DNA of 64,000 nt from Meconema thalassinum. Taxonomy: Eukaryota; Arthropoda; Insecta; Orthoptera; Tettigoniidae. How positions within the stretch are numbered: position 1 is the stretch's first letter; each line of letters begins with the position of its first letter. The DNA is taken from assembly GCA_946902985.2 (NCBI GenBank), contig OX336393.1:135994533-136058532 (forward strand), read 5' to 3'. Positions 9,573-21,099 of this stretch are shown here, one piece after another. Position numbers and translations under genes: made by a program. The notes beneath the pieces were generated by a model that was given only the letters and a program-made list of their open reading frames with translations, ran no database searches and was not told where the DNA came from.

Positions 9573-12500
9573 TGTGCCCAAATCTAGGAATGGGTATTCC
9601 AAGTTTCAGACACCTAGATATCAAGGGAAAGGCTGCAGCCGCTTTTGAAAGTTCAGATATTTGAATATCGCGCTACATTGCTTCTCGAAGCATTTCGAAG
9701 GATTTTACCGATAGTTGGATGGCAAGTGACGTAGCGAGTCATAGCAGAGGTGGAGGCTATTTATTGATTAAATAGTTAACTATGGAGCAGAGACTTGAGA
9801 CTGGGATCAGATTACTGGCACGGCCAAATGAAAGAGAACGCAATTAGTATCAAGTAAATCGGATCAGGGATTCAAGAGATATGAGGATTTCTAGATATCA
9901 GGCGATGACGCGTGACCCTGACCGTTTTGAATAAAAGCCAGCTGGAGCAGGCATGGGGAGCTCACTTCAACACAAGCACTTGGCGAGCAAGTTGCGTCTA
10001 CGCTGAGCCAAGGCACATGGTTGCCGTATCTACGCAGAAGTTCTTTTCAAATCGTGATAGTCACGAGAAGTGCTGCGCAAACGAGTTGGAACTTAGTAAG
10101 TTTCTGGTGAGGAGAATCACTGAGGTGATTGATTTCTACAGACATTGGTGGAAATATTTATATTTCTAAAAGGACATATGCTAGACTCTGTCTAGAAAAT
10201 AGTATTTTGTCACAGTCCAATAGTAACTTAATACTTGGATGTTTAAATCCATTGCAAGTCAGTTTTCATATTTTGTAACTAGTTGACCACTTCGATCTGT
10301 CAGTACACTGAAGACTAGTCTATAACGGTGGTGTTCATTAGTCTACGCAAGGGAAACTGCAAGTTGTCTAGCGCATGGCAGATGGTGATATTAATAAACC
10401 ATGCCCAGGGAACGATCTTCAGAACAGCCGTTAATTGCTTAGACTGTCAATGTTTTTCTTGTACTGATGAGATTACAGTGAGTTATGTTACAACTGACAC
10501 ATTTAAGAAGAGATCACTTAGATCTGACCCTATTTCAACAAACTGTTATGGCTTTGATAGAAGCTCATATTAAAATGGAACCACAGTTTATTCAAACACC
10601 GAAAGATACTACCACTATGTCTGACTAGACGATTTGTGGGTCTACAATGGCGGCCGATACAAGGATTATACGTGCTTGTCCGCTAGGGCATGTCTATGGA
10701 TAAATCTGGTATAGACCAGGTTTACTACACTTCAAGACCATCAAGAAATGTAAGCCACATTTGAATTATTTTATGCCTAGCTAATTGGAACAAACTATTT
10801 TTCTGCAGATGACCAACACATTTTTTTCGTCGTATTTAAAGCTTGTAATGATTTACGCAAGACTTATTAGAGTTATTCTGAGTATTTTCAGCACTCAGAA
10901 CAGTTTAGGATCGATGACCGAGCATTTCGAGCATTTATTTGAATTTTTCATATTTTGAAGGAAATCACGGTAATCAGCCGATGTAACTGTAAAAGTTAAA
11001 TTTATTTTTGTTGAGGAATGGATATTTTTTTTCCATATTCGAAGGTTCGAACATGTGGATTCTCACATAATGAGATGATAATTAAACATATTTGAAATAA
11101 TAATAATAATAATAATAATAATCCACTAATAATAATAATAATAATTTTCATAATTTTTCTAAATAATTCTTGGATATTATATTTTATAATAATCATATGT
11201 ATTGAGAAAGAGCCTATGAAGTAGTTTAAACATTTCTAGTTTGGAACAGGAGATTTTCCGAAGGAGAGTGGTTAGCGCAAGCCCGCATTCAACCAACATG
11301 TCAGTTCTGGTTGAACAGTTGATATTTGCTATGAGCAAAGTATATGTTTCATATAACACGGAGAGGCATGAAACGGGAAGCAAATGATATTTGTATCAAA
11401 TAGGATATTGTTGTATTTATATAAAATCATGACGTAAATACACCTCGAAAGTGAAATGAAGCTTTTCATAAGTATGGTAAAGTCACGGGTTGAACTGAAT
11501 GGTAAAATAAAATAAACTTGTAAGTTTATTAATCTTCCAGTGTTGATAACAAGCAGAGGCTTGATTTATTGTATAAATTTTGGGAAGATAATTTATGTGT
11601 GTGGAGTAGTTGAAATGCCATTCCCAGGTGCGCATGTTAAGTCGCAGGAATGAAGGTTTTTTCGAGCATCAATCAAATAGCAGGTTCGATGGCTCAGGTT
11701 TATAGTAGGAGTATTGGAGCCACACATTTCGTCGTATGAATAACCCGAAGGTTATTTCTTTAAAACCATCAGTTCTTATTTCAACCTTGTTTACGAATTC
11801 CATTTAGACTTTGATTTTGCTAGAACCCGGATTTGTCATGATAGTAGTTTATTCTTCTTCAGAGGAAGACCTTTGCCGTTGTTGTTGTTGTTATAATATT
11901 GTGTTCTTACACAAATAATAGAATGGGCCACTGCCAATTTAAAATAATTCTTTAACCACGAATAATTTGAAGGATATTTTCAATCCTAGTGCCATGAACT
12001 AAATGAATTCATTATAAAACTACAATTCTTATTTCCGCATTCTGTCGAAGAATTGCAAGTTGTGAAAGTTACTAGAAATGGCCATGAATATAAATATTTT
12101 TATAATAATGATTCCAAGTGGAAAATCTAATAGTTGAATGGTTCAACCATTTATTGATCAAGTTAATGATTCAGAAATCATGTATTTTGTTTGGAACTTG
12201 AAGTTCATAATCGAGTCACTTCTCGAATGTTTAATGTCAGAAGAACAATTAATTGTAGTTGTGCTTCGCACAGTTCTTCGATGCTATGCTCAATGGTCAA
12301 ATACTTTTCAAATGTTATTAATATGTGTTAATAATTTGTATTGTTTCTATGATGATAATATTTTCGACGATATATTTTTGAAACTGGAAAACAAGTGAAA
12401 GTTTAAGAATTCTATAAACATTTATTCTACGAGTATTAATATCATGTATATAGTCAAACAGTGATCTACGTTATTTCCAGTATGGACAATTCATTTTGAG

Positions 12501-12908
12501 CTGGAATTAAATGTTAATAATTTTGGAACACAGTCCACAGGACTAACAATCGGACTTGTGTTTTCAAAAAGATTGTCAAATGTGTTTGGAAGATTTCTGT
12601 ATATTGTGTGTAAATAAGAGTGTGGATCGCCACACGTGGATGATGCTGCTTTGAGCATTCTTGCAGTCAGATTTTAACTTTAAATAAACTGAGATAATTT
12701 TACCAGATGTGTTTCACCCAATTAAATCTCCTTCTATCCTTATTGTTGCATTGAGCCAAAAATCAGTAAAGCATTTTTTTTAAATTTGATGTCGTTTTTG
12801 CGATTTGCTTTAACCCATCTGGCGCTCCGGGATATTTTGATTCTCGTGCTGACTGATTATTGGTAAAATGCATATGTGGTCGTGCGGACTCCGGTCTAAA
12901 CGGGCACA
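9573..12908 (+). repeat. 3' LTR, copy 1 (3336 bp)
   Basis: It has the same ends and content as 2937-6280. Differences seen by eye include a shorter TAA tract at 11097-11122, an A for T near 12257 and a small change at 12353-12362. The high similarity indicates a recent insertion. The same short open frames recur here and are judged non-coding. Confidence 0.92.
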
Positions 12909-12912
12909 GTAT

Positions 12913-13935
12913 GGGCATTACATGCTGCTTGATATTGGATTTATCAGTGCGTGTAAAATCATGTAGGAAACAATGTCATTATATGGGATGCTCAGAATAA
13001 ACCTGAAATATTACGGTCTATTATAGTGCCAATTTTGGATAAAATCCATTTGTTAGTATAGAAGTTACATGTAATTAAAAATTGAGACTATCAGAAAGCT
13101 TAAAATCAGGTAGGCAGCACTGAGATATATTAGTTACTCCAAATTAATCTAGAATGTGAGGTAGTGCACGTGTGCAAAGTTTAGAGCTGATGCATACTTG
13201 CATACATTCTGATATATTGATATTAGGATTAAACAAGTAGAGCATTTATTAACAGTTGGAAGCCCCGCTGGTTCTTACGAATACGCGTAGTCATAACTGT
13301 TATGGTACAAAACGCACATACGAAATTTAGTGGAAACCCATTTGTTAGTATAGAAGTAATATGCGTTTATAAACTGGACCTATCAGCAGGCTTAGAATCG
13401 TGTTGGCAGCACTGATTATGTAAACTAAGGTAGAATGCTAGGTAATATACGTGTGCAAAGTTTAGAGCCGTTGGCTTGCATACTTGCTGATATATTGATA
13501 TTAGGGTTAAAACATAGAGAGGGCGTTTAGTAACAGTTGGCAGCCCTGGTGGCTCTTTAGAACACGCGCAGTCATATCTGCTGTAGTACACATAGTACAT
13601 ACGAAATTTGGTTGAAATCCAATTGATAGTATAGAAGTTACATGCATTTAGAAATTGGACCTATCGGCAGGCTTTGAGTCAAGTTGGCAACACTGCCATA
13701 TATGGACTTCAAGTAACGTATCTGGAATGTTATTATCTATGTGTGTGATAATTTTGGAATAGTTCGCATGCATAACTTCTGAGATCTCAAATTTCAATTG
13801 CGATTTTTCAGCAGCTGGCAGCACTGACGTTAATTTCAAATATGGCCGTGAGATATTCATGTATAGATCTTTACTCTTTTCAAAATTGGTTTTGATAGCT
13901 GCAGCCGTTTACGAGTTGATAGAGGGGGCACACAC

Positions 13936-13968
<33 letters not shown>

Positions 13969-14060
13969 AGGACGGACAGACAGACAGACAGACATTTTCC
14001 CGGATCGATCTCATAAGTCTACTTCTTCTTCATTTTTACAAAATGAGAAAAGTAGGCTAA
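12913..14060 (+). mobile_element. HINE-like element H2, 3' part
   Basis: It resumes after the GTAT duplication and contains several diverged internal repeats with the phrases GGCAGC, TTTAGAGC and TGATATATTGATATTAGG. A long CAGA tract (GTCT on the other strand) occupies 13933-13996. It ends in a hairpin (AGTCTACTT...AAGTAGGCT) with AGAAAAGTAGGC at 14046-14057 and CTAA at 14057-14060. A GTCT microsatellite next to a 3' hairpin is the signature of DINE-1/HINE elements. Confidence 0.65.
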
Positions 14061-14101
14061 AAATTTACCGAAAAACAACAGTGTACAAATAAAATCGTAA
14101 A

Positions 14102-14405
14102 TTACTACCCTACCAGCGAATTGTTACCGGTGGCGGAAATTGGAACTAATGCGCTCCGCCTAGCCACACGCCTGCAACAGACGTGCGTCGCGTCGTCGCC
14201 AACGAAACCTGATAGCATGCCATTTGTGTGCATGATTCATGCTGGCTCGTGCGCTGTGCGGAGTGTTCTCATTGTATGAATGTACATGCATTCCCCTCTT
14301 GCCCCGCAACCGCTCGCTGCAGCCATAACGAGGCGAGATGACGTAATGTATACACTACAGGACCACTCCACGTCTAGCGGTAACAATTCTCTGGTAGGGT
14401 AGTAA
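14102..14405. mobile_element. MITE with 28-bp terminal inverted repeats
   Basis: The left arm (14102-14129) begins TTACTACCCTACCAG and ends TTGTTACCG. The right arm (14378-14405) is its inverse with one mismatch in 28. The interior is markedly more GC- and CpG-rich than the flanks and has no open frame of note. Flanks fit a TA or TTA duplication, but this is ambiguous because the arms end in TTA/TAA. No transposase is present. Confidence 0.8.
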
Positions 14406-15480
14406 ACGTATGTGAATGTCGTACTGTAAAACGGCCTACGCCTCCCCTTAATATGAAACCATGACCATTACAGTATGTTCTCCAATGTATGTAGGCCTAC
14501 AGTACTTCCAAATCAAGTAATATTGTTGTTGTTGTTGTTATTTTGGTAAAATTTGTATGTTTTCTGCCTACATCTCCCCTTTGTTTTATAATTGACATTC
14601 ACTGTTGCCGAAATTGCCATTATCATCATTCTACACAACACAGCATTTGAAACAAACTTTAATAAATGGTTAATGCATTAAAAACTATACTAACATGGCT
14701 CTTTACTTGTAAATATATTCTCCACACCTGTGCTCACATGAAGCAAATTTTTCTATCAGCTTGGTTGATGAGGTCCTATTGGTTTTTATTTCTAACTTTG
14801 TGTTCAGTGGTATAGATGAAAATAGATTTGTTAATTATAATTCCACTTCATTCATTTCCTATGTCGCACACAATCAGCATATTAAATAACTACGTATCGT
14901 ACCACAAGAGTTAAACGCACATTAATTTATAGAAATTAACTTCATTCACAGAACTCACCAACACACTTGTACTGTTCAACTGAAAATGTATAAATCTATT
15001 TTTGTGTAAAATCAGCAAGCTGTAAATAATGGCTAAATACCTGTTTAAGGGCGTAAGGTGGATCCATCTCCCGTAATCCGGTTTGACCTTCAAGCAGAGA
15101 CAAAAGTAGGAAGTGAAATGGAGAGGTCTTCTATTTCGCTCGAACGCAACGTTATGGGTCAATTCTCCAGGCCCTTGAAGAGAAAGGATAATCATTTCAT
15201 AGCACAGAAGAATTCGCTATGTCCACTGTTTCCTTACCCGGCCCAACACTCCATATACTTACCATGAAAGGTTCGGTAGAGCTGCCCTCACTATGACAAT
15301 GCACCGCACGAGATTGTCAGGATCTTCAATTCTTTTTAGAGATGCGAGGACGGAAAAATACTTATTTTCAGTAGAATATCTGTAATTTAAAGGAATTCTT
15401 AAATACATTAATTAAACAAATTTTGTGCATTACGACCTAGCGGCCCTTGGTTGGTGTACACCTTTTAGCCCTTAATGACG
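14406..15480. other. no gene recognised
   Basis: The stretch is mostly AT-rich with a (GTT)n run at 14524-14540. A 69-codon frame at 15058-15267 (SPVIRFDLQAETKVGSEM) has plausible composition but no recognised family and no conserved partner in the window, so I do not call it a gene. Confidence 0.4.
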
Positions 15481-15507
15481 CACCGCTCCTTGTCGAGGCC
15501 ATACAAT

Positions 15508-15515
15508 TATTAATA

Positions 15516-15562
<47 letters not shown>
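15508..15562. repeat. (TTA)n microsatellite, SINE-B tail
   Basis: A run of TTA/TAA units abuts the 3' end of the minus-strand SINE at 15566. Seen from the SINE it reads as a (TAA)n tail, like that of the nearby RTE fragments. Confidence 0.85.
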
Positions 15563-15564
<2 letters not shown>

Positions 15565-15565
15565 A

Positions 15566-15858
15566 ATGACCTCTGGCACTACAGCCCATGAAGGGCCTTG
15601 GCCTTCCAAGCGACCGCTGCCCAGCCATTTGGTCTGCAGGTATTGGAGTGACGCTTGGTCAGCGCATTGGGTCCCCTCGCCCGTTATTCTTGAATTTCGT
15701 GACTGGGGTGCTGCCTCACTGTCAGCTACTCAATTGTCCTTACGAGGCTGAGTGACCCATTCCAGTCCTCACGTCAGTTTATAAAACCCCTAAAGAAGCT
15801 GGGAATCTAACCCATGGCCTCCGGGAGAGAAGCAGGCACGCTACACCATGGGGCCGGC
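15566..15858 (-). repeat. tRNA-derived SINE, family B
   Basis: On the minus strand it starts GCCGGCCCCATGGTGTAGCG with a B-box-like GGTTAGATTCC. The body contains a conserved stretch reading AGCGGTCGCTTGG and GGGCTGTAGTGCCA, which recurs without its head at 38024-38274. It is flanked by (TTA)n on both sides, so it probably inserted into the TAA tail of the RTE element to its right. Confidence 0.7.
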
Positions 15859-17490
15859 TATTATTATTATTATTATTATTCTTTATTCGATTCGGCCAAC
15901 TAGGGACCACGTCAGTTCAACTGTCTCTTCTTCCGAGCTCTAACTACCGCCCAGTGTTCCCTCATTCGTCTCCAGTGTTGTTCTTTTCTCTCTTGGGACC
16001 ACGCCTTCCCTGTCTTCAGCTTCGGCTTTTCCTGGAAACCTTTGTGCGTACGTAGTTTTTCCTGAAGTAGAACACACTCCTGGATATCTTCAGGGGAAAT
16101 TTCCATTTCACGTAGATCTTTCTCAACTTCCGTAAACCATGCCCCTTTGGTTTTCTTATCCTGAAAGTACGTCAATATCCGTTTTGATATCCTGCCTGGG
16201 CTCATTCGTGTCACGTGGCTATAAAAGGCAATCCTTCTATTTCAAATCGTGTCACTGATCTTCTTCACGTGCTTGTACAATTCGTGGTTGTGACGCCTTC
16301 TGTACTCGCTGTTTTCTTTGATGGGACCCAGGATTTTCCTCAGAATCTTCCTTTCTTTAGCCTCTAGTTTTTCCATTAGACCTTTCTTGTTCATTAATAG
16401 AGTCTCAGCCGCATACAGAGCCTCTGGTCGAATAACAGTGCAGTAATGTCTAATTTTGGCGTTTAAGGATATCGATCTCTTATTGCAGAAGTCTTTAGTC
16501 AGATTGTATGCCATTTCCATTTTATTAATGCGTGACATGAAGGCTTCCTTCTCCGATAGGTTAGGCTCTATCCATTCACCGAGGTATTTAAACTTTTCTG
16601 CCTTCAGAACTTTTCCTAGTCCGACCTCCAGTTCCCTGGGCGCTGATTTTATATTTGTCATGAATTGTGTCTTCTCAAAGGAGATTTGAAGCCCACCCTT
16701 CAGTGCTTGATTTTTCAGCTGATTAAGTTGTTCTTCTGCCATATCAATGGAATCTGAAAAGATCACTAGATCATCTGCAAAGGCTAGACAGTCGATTGTA
16801 AGATTCATATACTTGTACCCTAGCCTTATGCCATTTTCTACCCTTGAATTTTTCATTTCCTTCCGTCATTCTCGGATGACATTTTCCAAAACACAATTGA
16901 AGAGAAGCGGTGATAGCCCGTCTCCTTGCCTCACTCCTGTCCTGATTTCAAAGGCATCAGACATCTCTCCTCTAAACTTCACATTGGAGGTGGTGTTGGT
17001 TAGGGTATGCTGGATAATTGATTGTGTCTTGTTATCTAAGCCAAACTCTTCAAAGATTTGCAATAGGGTGGTTCGATCAATTGAGTCGTACGCTTTCCTA
17101 AAATCAACAAAGGTCATCACGAATTCCCTATTCCTGAGTTTCAGATATGAAAGAATGGACTTCAGATTCATAATCTGCTCAGCACATGATCGTCCCTTTC
17201 TGAAATCCCCTTGGTATTCCCCCAGTTGTGGATCGATTTGTTGTTCCACCCTATTCTGTAGAGCTTTTGAGAGGATCTTGTAAGTTATTGATAGAAGAGA
17301 GATGCCACGGTAATTGTTCACATCGGTTTTCTCCCCTTTTTTATGTAGTGGATGAATTACGGCAGAGGTCCATCCACTTGGGAGTTTATCGCTCTCCCAG
17401 ATCTCTGGAATAATTGCAACAAGCTTGTCGACTGCTTTTTCCCCTGCATGTTTCCACAATTCAGCAATTATCAAATCTTCAGGTGCGCTT
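15859..17490 (-). pseudogene. RTE-like non-LTR retrotransposon, 5'-truncated
   Basis: The minus strand encodes most of a reverse transcriptase. It starts APEDLI near 17488, then has LHKKGEKTDVNNYRGISLL, QGDFRKGRSCAEQ, FVDFRKAYDS, GVRQGDGLSPLLFN and the catalytic FADDLVIFS. It continues through AAETLLMNKKG and KERKILRKILGP to a basic end, KEQHWRRMREHW. Two in-frame TGA codons break it, near 16865 and 16240. The 3' end carries a short UTR and a (TAA)n tail at 15859-15881. Clade assignment to RTE is tentative. The element is inactive. Confidence 0.82.
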
Positions 17491-18565
17491 CATAAGAAGG
17501 GAGGTAGCACACAGTTCGTTACTCCTGTGGGGGGGGGGGGGGTCCGAGTACTGACACCAAGAGCCCACTGATGAGCCAGCTAGGCGTTCCTAGGCGAAAC
17601 CCCACACATGACACGGCATAAACCTAGAAAAATTACAAATGTTAATGGATAAATTCCTCTCACACCAGAGTACACTGGCTACAAATAACCACGATGTCGC
17701 AAAGCCCCTAAAATAAGCAACAACAACGAAGTGAAAAACAAATATTTACCTGGTTATGGAATGTTCCTACTGGCTACCCTTTATTTGTTTATTTTGTTAA
17801 TTTTCATAAAATTTGTATATTTTCATATTTTATAATTATGATTGTTATGAGTTTCAACCTTCTTTTAAATCTAAATGTTTAATTACATATTTCTTTTCAT
17901 TAAAAGTTTTAAGTTTTTAATTTAATTTTTAGGCTAATGGTTTATTTTTAATTTTATAGATGTATTTCTTTTTTTAATTGTGAAATGTTTTAATATTTTA
18001 TTTTGCTGTTTTTATTATTACTTCTTCAATAGCATAGGATGGCTCACAATTTACGGCCCTTAAATTTAATTTTATGTATCAGTTATTTTGACACCCACTC
18101 GTAGTTGACGTTATTGAAGTAAACTTGTCTTAATGTGTGGATTCGCTTCGTCCTATTAATTTTATATGGGATTGGGATTATGTAAAACCATCTATTACGA
18201 TCACTTTTTGTACAGCTGCATCATTCGTACTGTGTGTGGCACCAACAAATGCCTTGCGATGTAACATTCCCCCAATCTCACATCTTGGATATTTTTTTCA
18301 TCTTGGGATACCTGTAAACCGCGAACACTAAAGGAACGGAAAGGTGCCTTCTCATAAAGAGGAATACTTGAGACGTGACAGTATTATTTTTGTTTACAAT
18401 ATTAGACAGGCCTTTCTGCCGCGCCTGTATTTTAGAATACAACCGTAACTACTTGCATGTCATGCTACTTGTATATGTCTCAGGCGCAGACCAAGGAAGC
18501 TCGTGCTAATACAGTACAACAACCCCTACAGTTTATAATATTATTATACTGCACATTATTCTACG
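17491..18565. other. no gene recognised; G-run and AT-rich spacer
   Basis: It contains a run of about 14 G at 17528-17541, a SINE-A-like tail near 17690-17720 (GATGTCGCAAAGCCCC) and about 800 bases of T-rich sequence. The 64-codon frame at 18137-18331 shows no family resemblance. Confidence 0.4.
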
Positions 18566-18567
18566 TG

Positions 18568-18620
18568 AATGTGGATGATGATGATGATGATAATGATGAT
18601 GATGATGATGATGATGATGA
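18568..18620. repeat. (GAT)n microsatellite
   Basis: GATGAT repeats with one TAAT interruption. They abut the truncated 3' side of H3. Confidence 0.9.
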
Positions 18621-19733
18621 TGCCAACTGTAAATAAATGCTCTCTAAATATGTTTACCCTAATATCTATGAATCAGAAAATATGCAAGCCAACAGCTCTA
18701 AACTTTATTAATTTGGAGTAACTTATATATGTCAGTGCTGTCAACGTGATGTAATGCATGTAACTTATACTAAAAATGGATTTCATCCAAAATTGGCACA
18801 ATAATAGATCATAATATTTGAAAATGATACTAAGCAAATCATACATTGCATTGTTGCCAACATTATTTTACTATATCTAACTGCATGTAACGTCCATATT
18901 ATCCATTGGAGTCCAACCAAATGTTGTATGGGAATTCTGTACCTTAGGAGATGGAACTAAGAAACTAATATATTCAGTCATCATGGCTGTCAACTGCAGT
19001 GCTCTATTAGGCTACACTATTTTAGAAATACTTCGAACTAATTAGAAATGTCAGCATTACCAACTTAATTTCGTCATTATTAGCCATATTCCTCCACCAC
19101 ACTTACGGAGAAAGAATGCCCTGTTGCAAGAGTACCAGAAGTTCTCTAGAAATGCCAATCTGCCAATCCATGGAGACATCCCCAACGCCATGATCAGCAG
19201 GCTCCGTTCCAGAAATCCACCAGTTAGGACCGCCAGAAACCTGGTTGATAATTTCAACCTACAGCAGGACTGGATGCAAGAATGGACATCCACAGCTCCA
19301 CCTGAGTATCGGACCTTTCCCTGCATCACAAGAACACCAACAGGATTTCATCTACCCCGCAGTACCTGGACAACTCTCAATCGCATCAGGACAGGCCATG
19401 GCAAGTGCGCTGACTCCCTCCACAAATGGGACAAACTTTCCTCCCCGGAATGTAGCTGTGGTGCCCCAAAACAAACAGTCCATCACATTGTGGAACAGTG
19501 CCCCCTGAGTGCATATCAGGGCAATTCAAAAGACTTCCAAAATCTGAATCCGCCTTGCATAGACTATATTGAGAGCTTGAAGTTAAGACTGTAACCTACT
19601 GTACATAGTGTATATTTAATTTGTGATTGTGTTTCTTTGCATTTTTATGATGGCATACGCTTAATAATAATTGGCATGAATCCTTAATTGTAATAAAAGT
19701 AGGCTCTTTAGTTCGTCACGGAACTACTTGATT
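18621..19733 (-). mobile_element. HINE-like element H3, 3'-truncated and split
   Basis: The right end, read on the minus strand, begins AATCAAGTAGTTCCGTGACG with subterminal GCCTACTTTTATTA. Sequence at 18621-19075 aligns to H2 in reverse, with the phrases GCCAACTGT, CCAAAATTGGCAC and CTCTATTAGGCTACACT. The 3' hairpin end is lost at the GAT microsatellite. A non-LTR fragment (19076-19670) interrupts it near its 5' end, with loss of roughly 20 bases relative to H2. Confidence 0.6.
19082..19594 (+). pseudogene. C-terminus of a non-LTR retrotransposon RT protein
   Basis: An uninterrupted frame of about 170 codons starts at PPPHLRRKNALLQEYQKF and ends LKLRL then TAA. It includes LNRIRTGHGKCADSLHKW and a zinc-finger-like CSCGAPKQTVHHIVEQC (CxC...HxxxxC), typical of the end of non-LTR pol proteins. 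A related ending occurs at 62530-62788. The rest of pol is missing through 5' truncation. A short 3' UTR ends in TAATAATAATT near 19668. It sits inside H3. Confidence 0.75.
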
Positions 19734-19914
19734 CTAAACGCTTGGCCATCTAGAGCCCCCACTTCTGTCACTTTCTGGCCAAACATTGAATTCACCATAA
19801 ATTTGGACGAAATCAGTGATGACGAGAAGGCGTACTCCCCTTGTGAGTTGTGTTGTCTCCGGTATTCCCCATCTTCTAGTACAGGTCCTCGACAGCAGTG
19901 GCTATGCTCGCTAA

Positions 19915-20150
19915 AGCGCAGCGTTAGGTCATGGGGCCTAGCTCTCTGCTGACTGGGTAGACGCGTGGGTTCGAACCCCACCGTTGACCGTCCTTGAAAT
20001 GGTTTTTCGTGGTTTCCCCATTTTCAATGCCAGGCAAATGCTAGGATAGTACCTACTGACAGGCCACGCGCAGGTCACCCACGGGTGTCGACTAGAAATA
20101 CCTTCACTCGGCTTCTCAGGAGGCCACACGACACACAAGAAAAAAGTACA
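19915..20150 (+). repeat. tRNA-like SINE
   Basis: A-box-like TGGGGCCTAGCTCTC is followed by TGGGTAGACGCGTGGG and a perfect B-box-like GGTTCGAACCC. The body contains TTTTTCGTGGTTTCCCCATT, shared with SINE family A. The tail ends near ACACACAAGAAAAAA. The preceding 180 bases hold nothing recognised. Confidence 0.6.
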
Positions 20151-20262
20151 GGTTCTAAGATTTTTCTTAGAGTTCTTCTCTCTATGACCTCCAATTTATC
20201 AATCAATCCTCTTTTGTTCATTGACTGACACACTATAGCATACAGGGCCATTTAATATTTGA
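20145..20262 (-). pseudogene. short RTE-like RT fragment
   Basis: The minus strand reads ALYAIVCQSMNKRGLIDKLE followed by ERRTLRKILEPV. This aligns with the AAETLLMNKKGLMEKLEAKE and KILRKILGP section of the element at 15859-17490. Only about 40 codons are left. Confidence 0.6.
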
Positions 20263-20725
20263 TATCTCTTTTTGTGGTGCGCAGTCGTCATTTTCCTTTT
20301 GCTGCATTCATACTTTTAAGAGGAGTCTCCAGACATCCCCTTCCCGCTGTCCTTGATGGATGGGTGGGCCTGTTCGTCTATGAGGGAAAAAAATAGTGAA
20401 AGAGTTGGAGAAACAAAGAGGGAGACTGGAGGGTTTCGATCCCAGGCATCAGAGGACAGCGACCTGACTTTTGTTGTGTCGGGGCCGTTAAGATGTGAGT
20501 GCAGCGCCCTCCAGCCGAGGTCGTAGGCATTCCTCTACGTCTCGCGGGGAGGTAAGGGAACTGTTCCACGGACAACACGAGTAACACGATGTTTGCAGAT
20601 TAGTTTGGATCGAAATAAACAGGCAAACAGGGACTAGAAAGCCTTATTTTAGTTATGTTTCGTGCACTTCAAGAAAATTTGGTTGTGAACTCCACCGTGG
20701 TGTAGTTTCTTTGGATGGGTTTATA

Positions 20726-21085
20726 ATGTCACGTAGACAGCTAAAAGAACTCGAAAGCATGAAACCGAGATACCTCAAAGGGTTCTAGGGGCATCGAAAT
20801 TTGCTCGATCGCGATACGCATGTCTTAGTCGGGGAAACATTTCTGATAGAAGACGTAAGACTGAAAATGCATCTGCAGCGCACTCCAGCATACAAACAAC
20901 TAATACAAGAGCTACGAGGAAAACGGGACTCGATCCAAGAAATCTTCTACACTACAGACGCAATGGTCAACAAAGATTGGATGATAGAGGAATACGAGCT
21001 GAGAAACCTGATGACGCACTTTGCGATACATGGTTTCCATGATCGTATTTGTGCCAGGAAATCCTTTCTCCGGGATAGCTATTAG
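20726..21085 (+). pseudogene. unclassified coding-like frame with one TAG
   Basis: One frame runs from ATG at 20726 to a stop at 21083-21085 with a single in-frame TAG near 20786. After it come segments such as THVLVGETFLIEDVRLKMHL and IFYTTDAMVNKDWMIEEYE. Composition looks protein-like (balanced charged residues, few low-complexity runs), unlike the surrounding shadows. AATAAA follows at 21219-21226. I do not recognise the family. It could be a decayed host exon, an element-encoded protein or chance. Confidence 0.3.
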
Positions 21086-21099
21086 TGTACATGTGTTTA

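Larger units (their letters stand above)
2937..12908 (+). mobile_element. non-autonomous LTR retrotransposon with giant LTRs, copy 1
   Basis: Two nearly identical direct repeats of about 3.34 kb bound a 3.29-kb internal region. Ends are TGTGCCC and GGGCACA, a perfect 7-bp inverted repeat. The target duplication is GTAT (2933-2936 and 12909-12912). The internal order is PBS, gag, retropepsin, an integrase-tail remnant and a purine-rich tract. There is no reverse transcriptase, RNase H or integrase core. The 4-bp duplication, the gag type and the protease-to-RT linker fit the Ty3/gypsy group. The element sits inside H2 and so is younger than it. Mobility would need proteins supplied in trans. 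Confidence 0.92.

Noticed and set aside
15058..15267. Possible host exon
   Set aside because: The 69-codon frame has plausible composition, but there is no recognised domain and no support from splice sites or neighbours.
15437..15628. Frame with poly-Asn
   Set aside because: It is a translation of the (TTA)n tract next to SINE-B.
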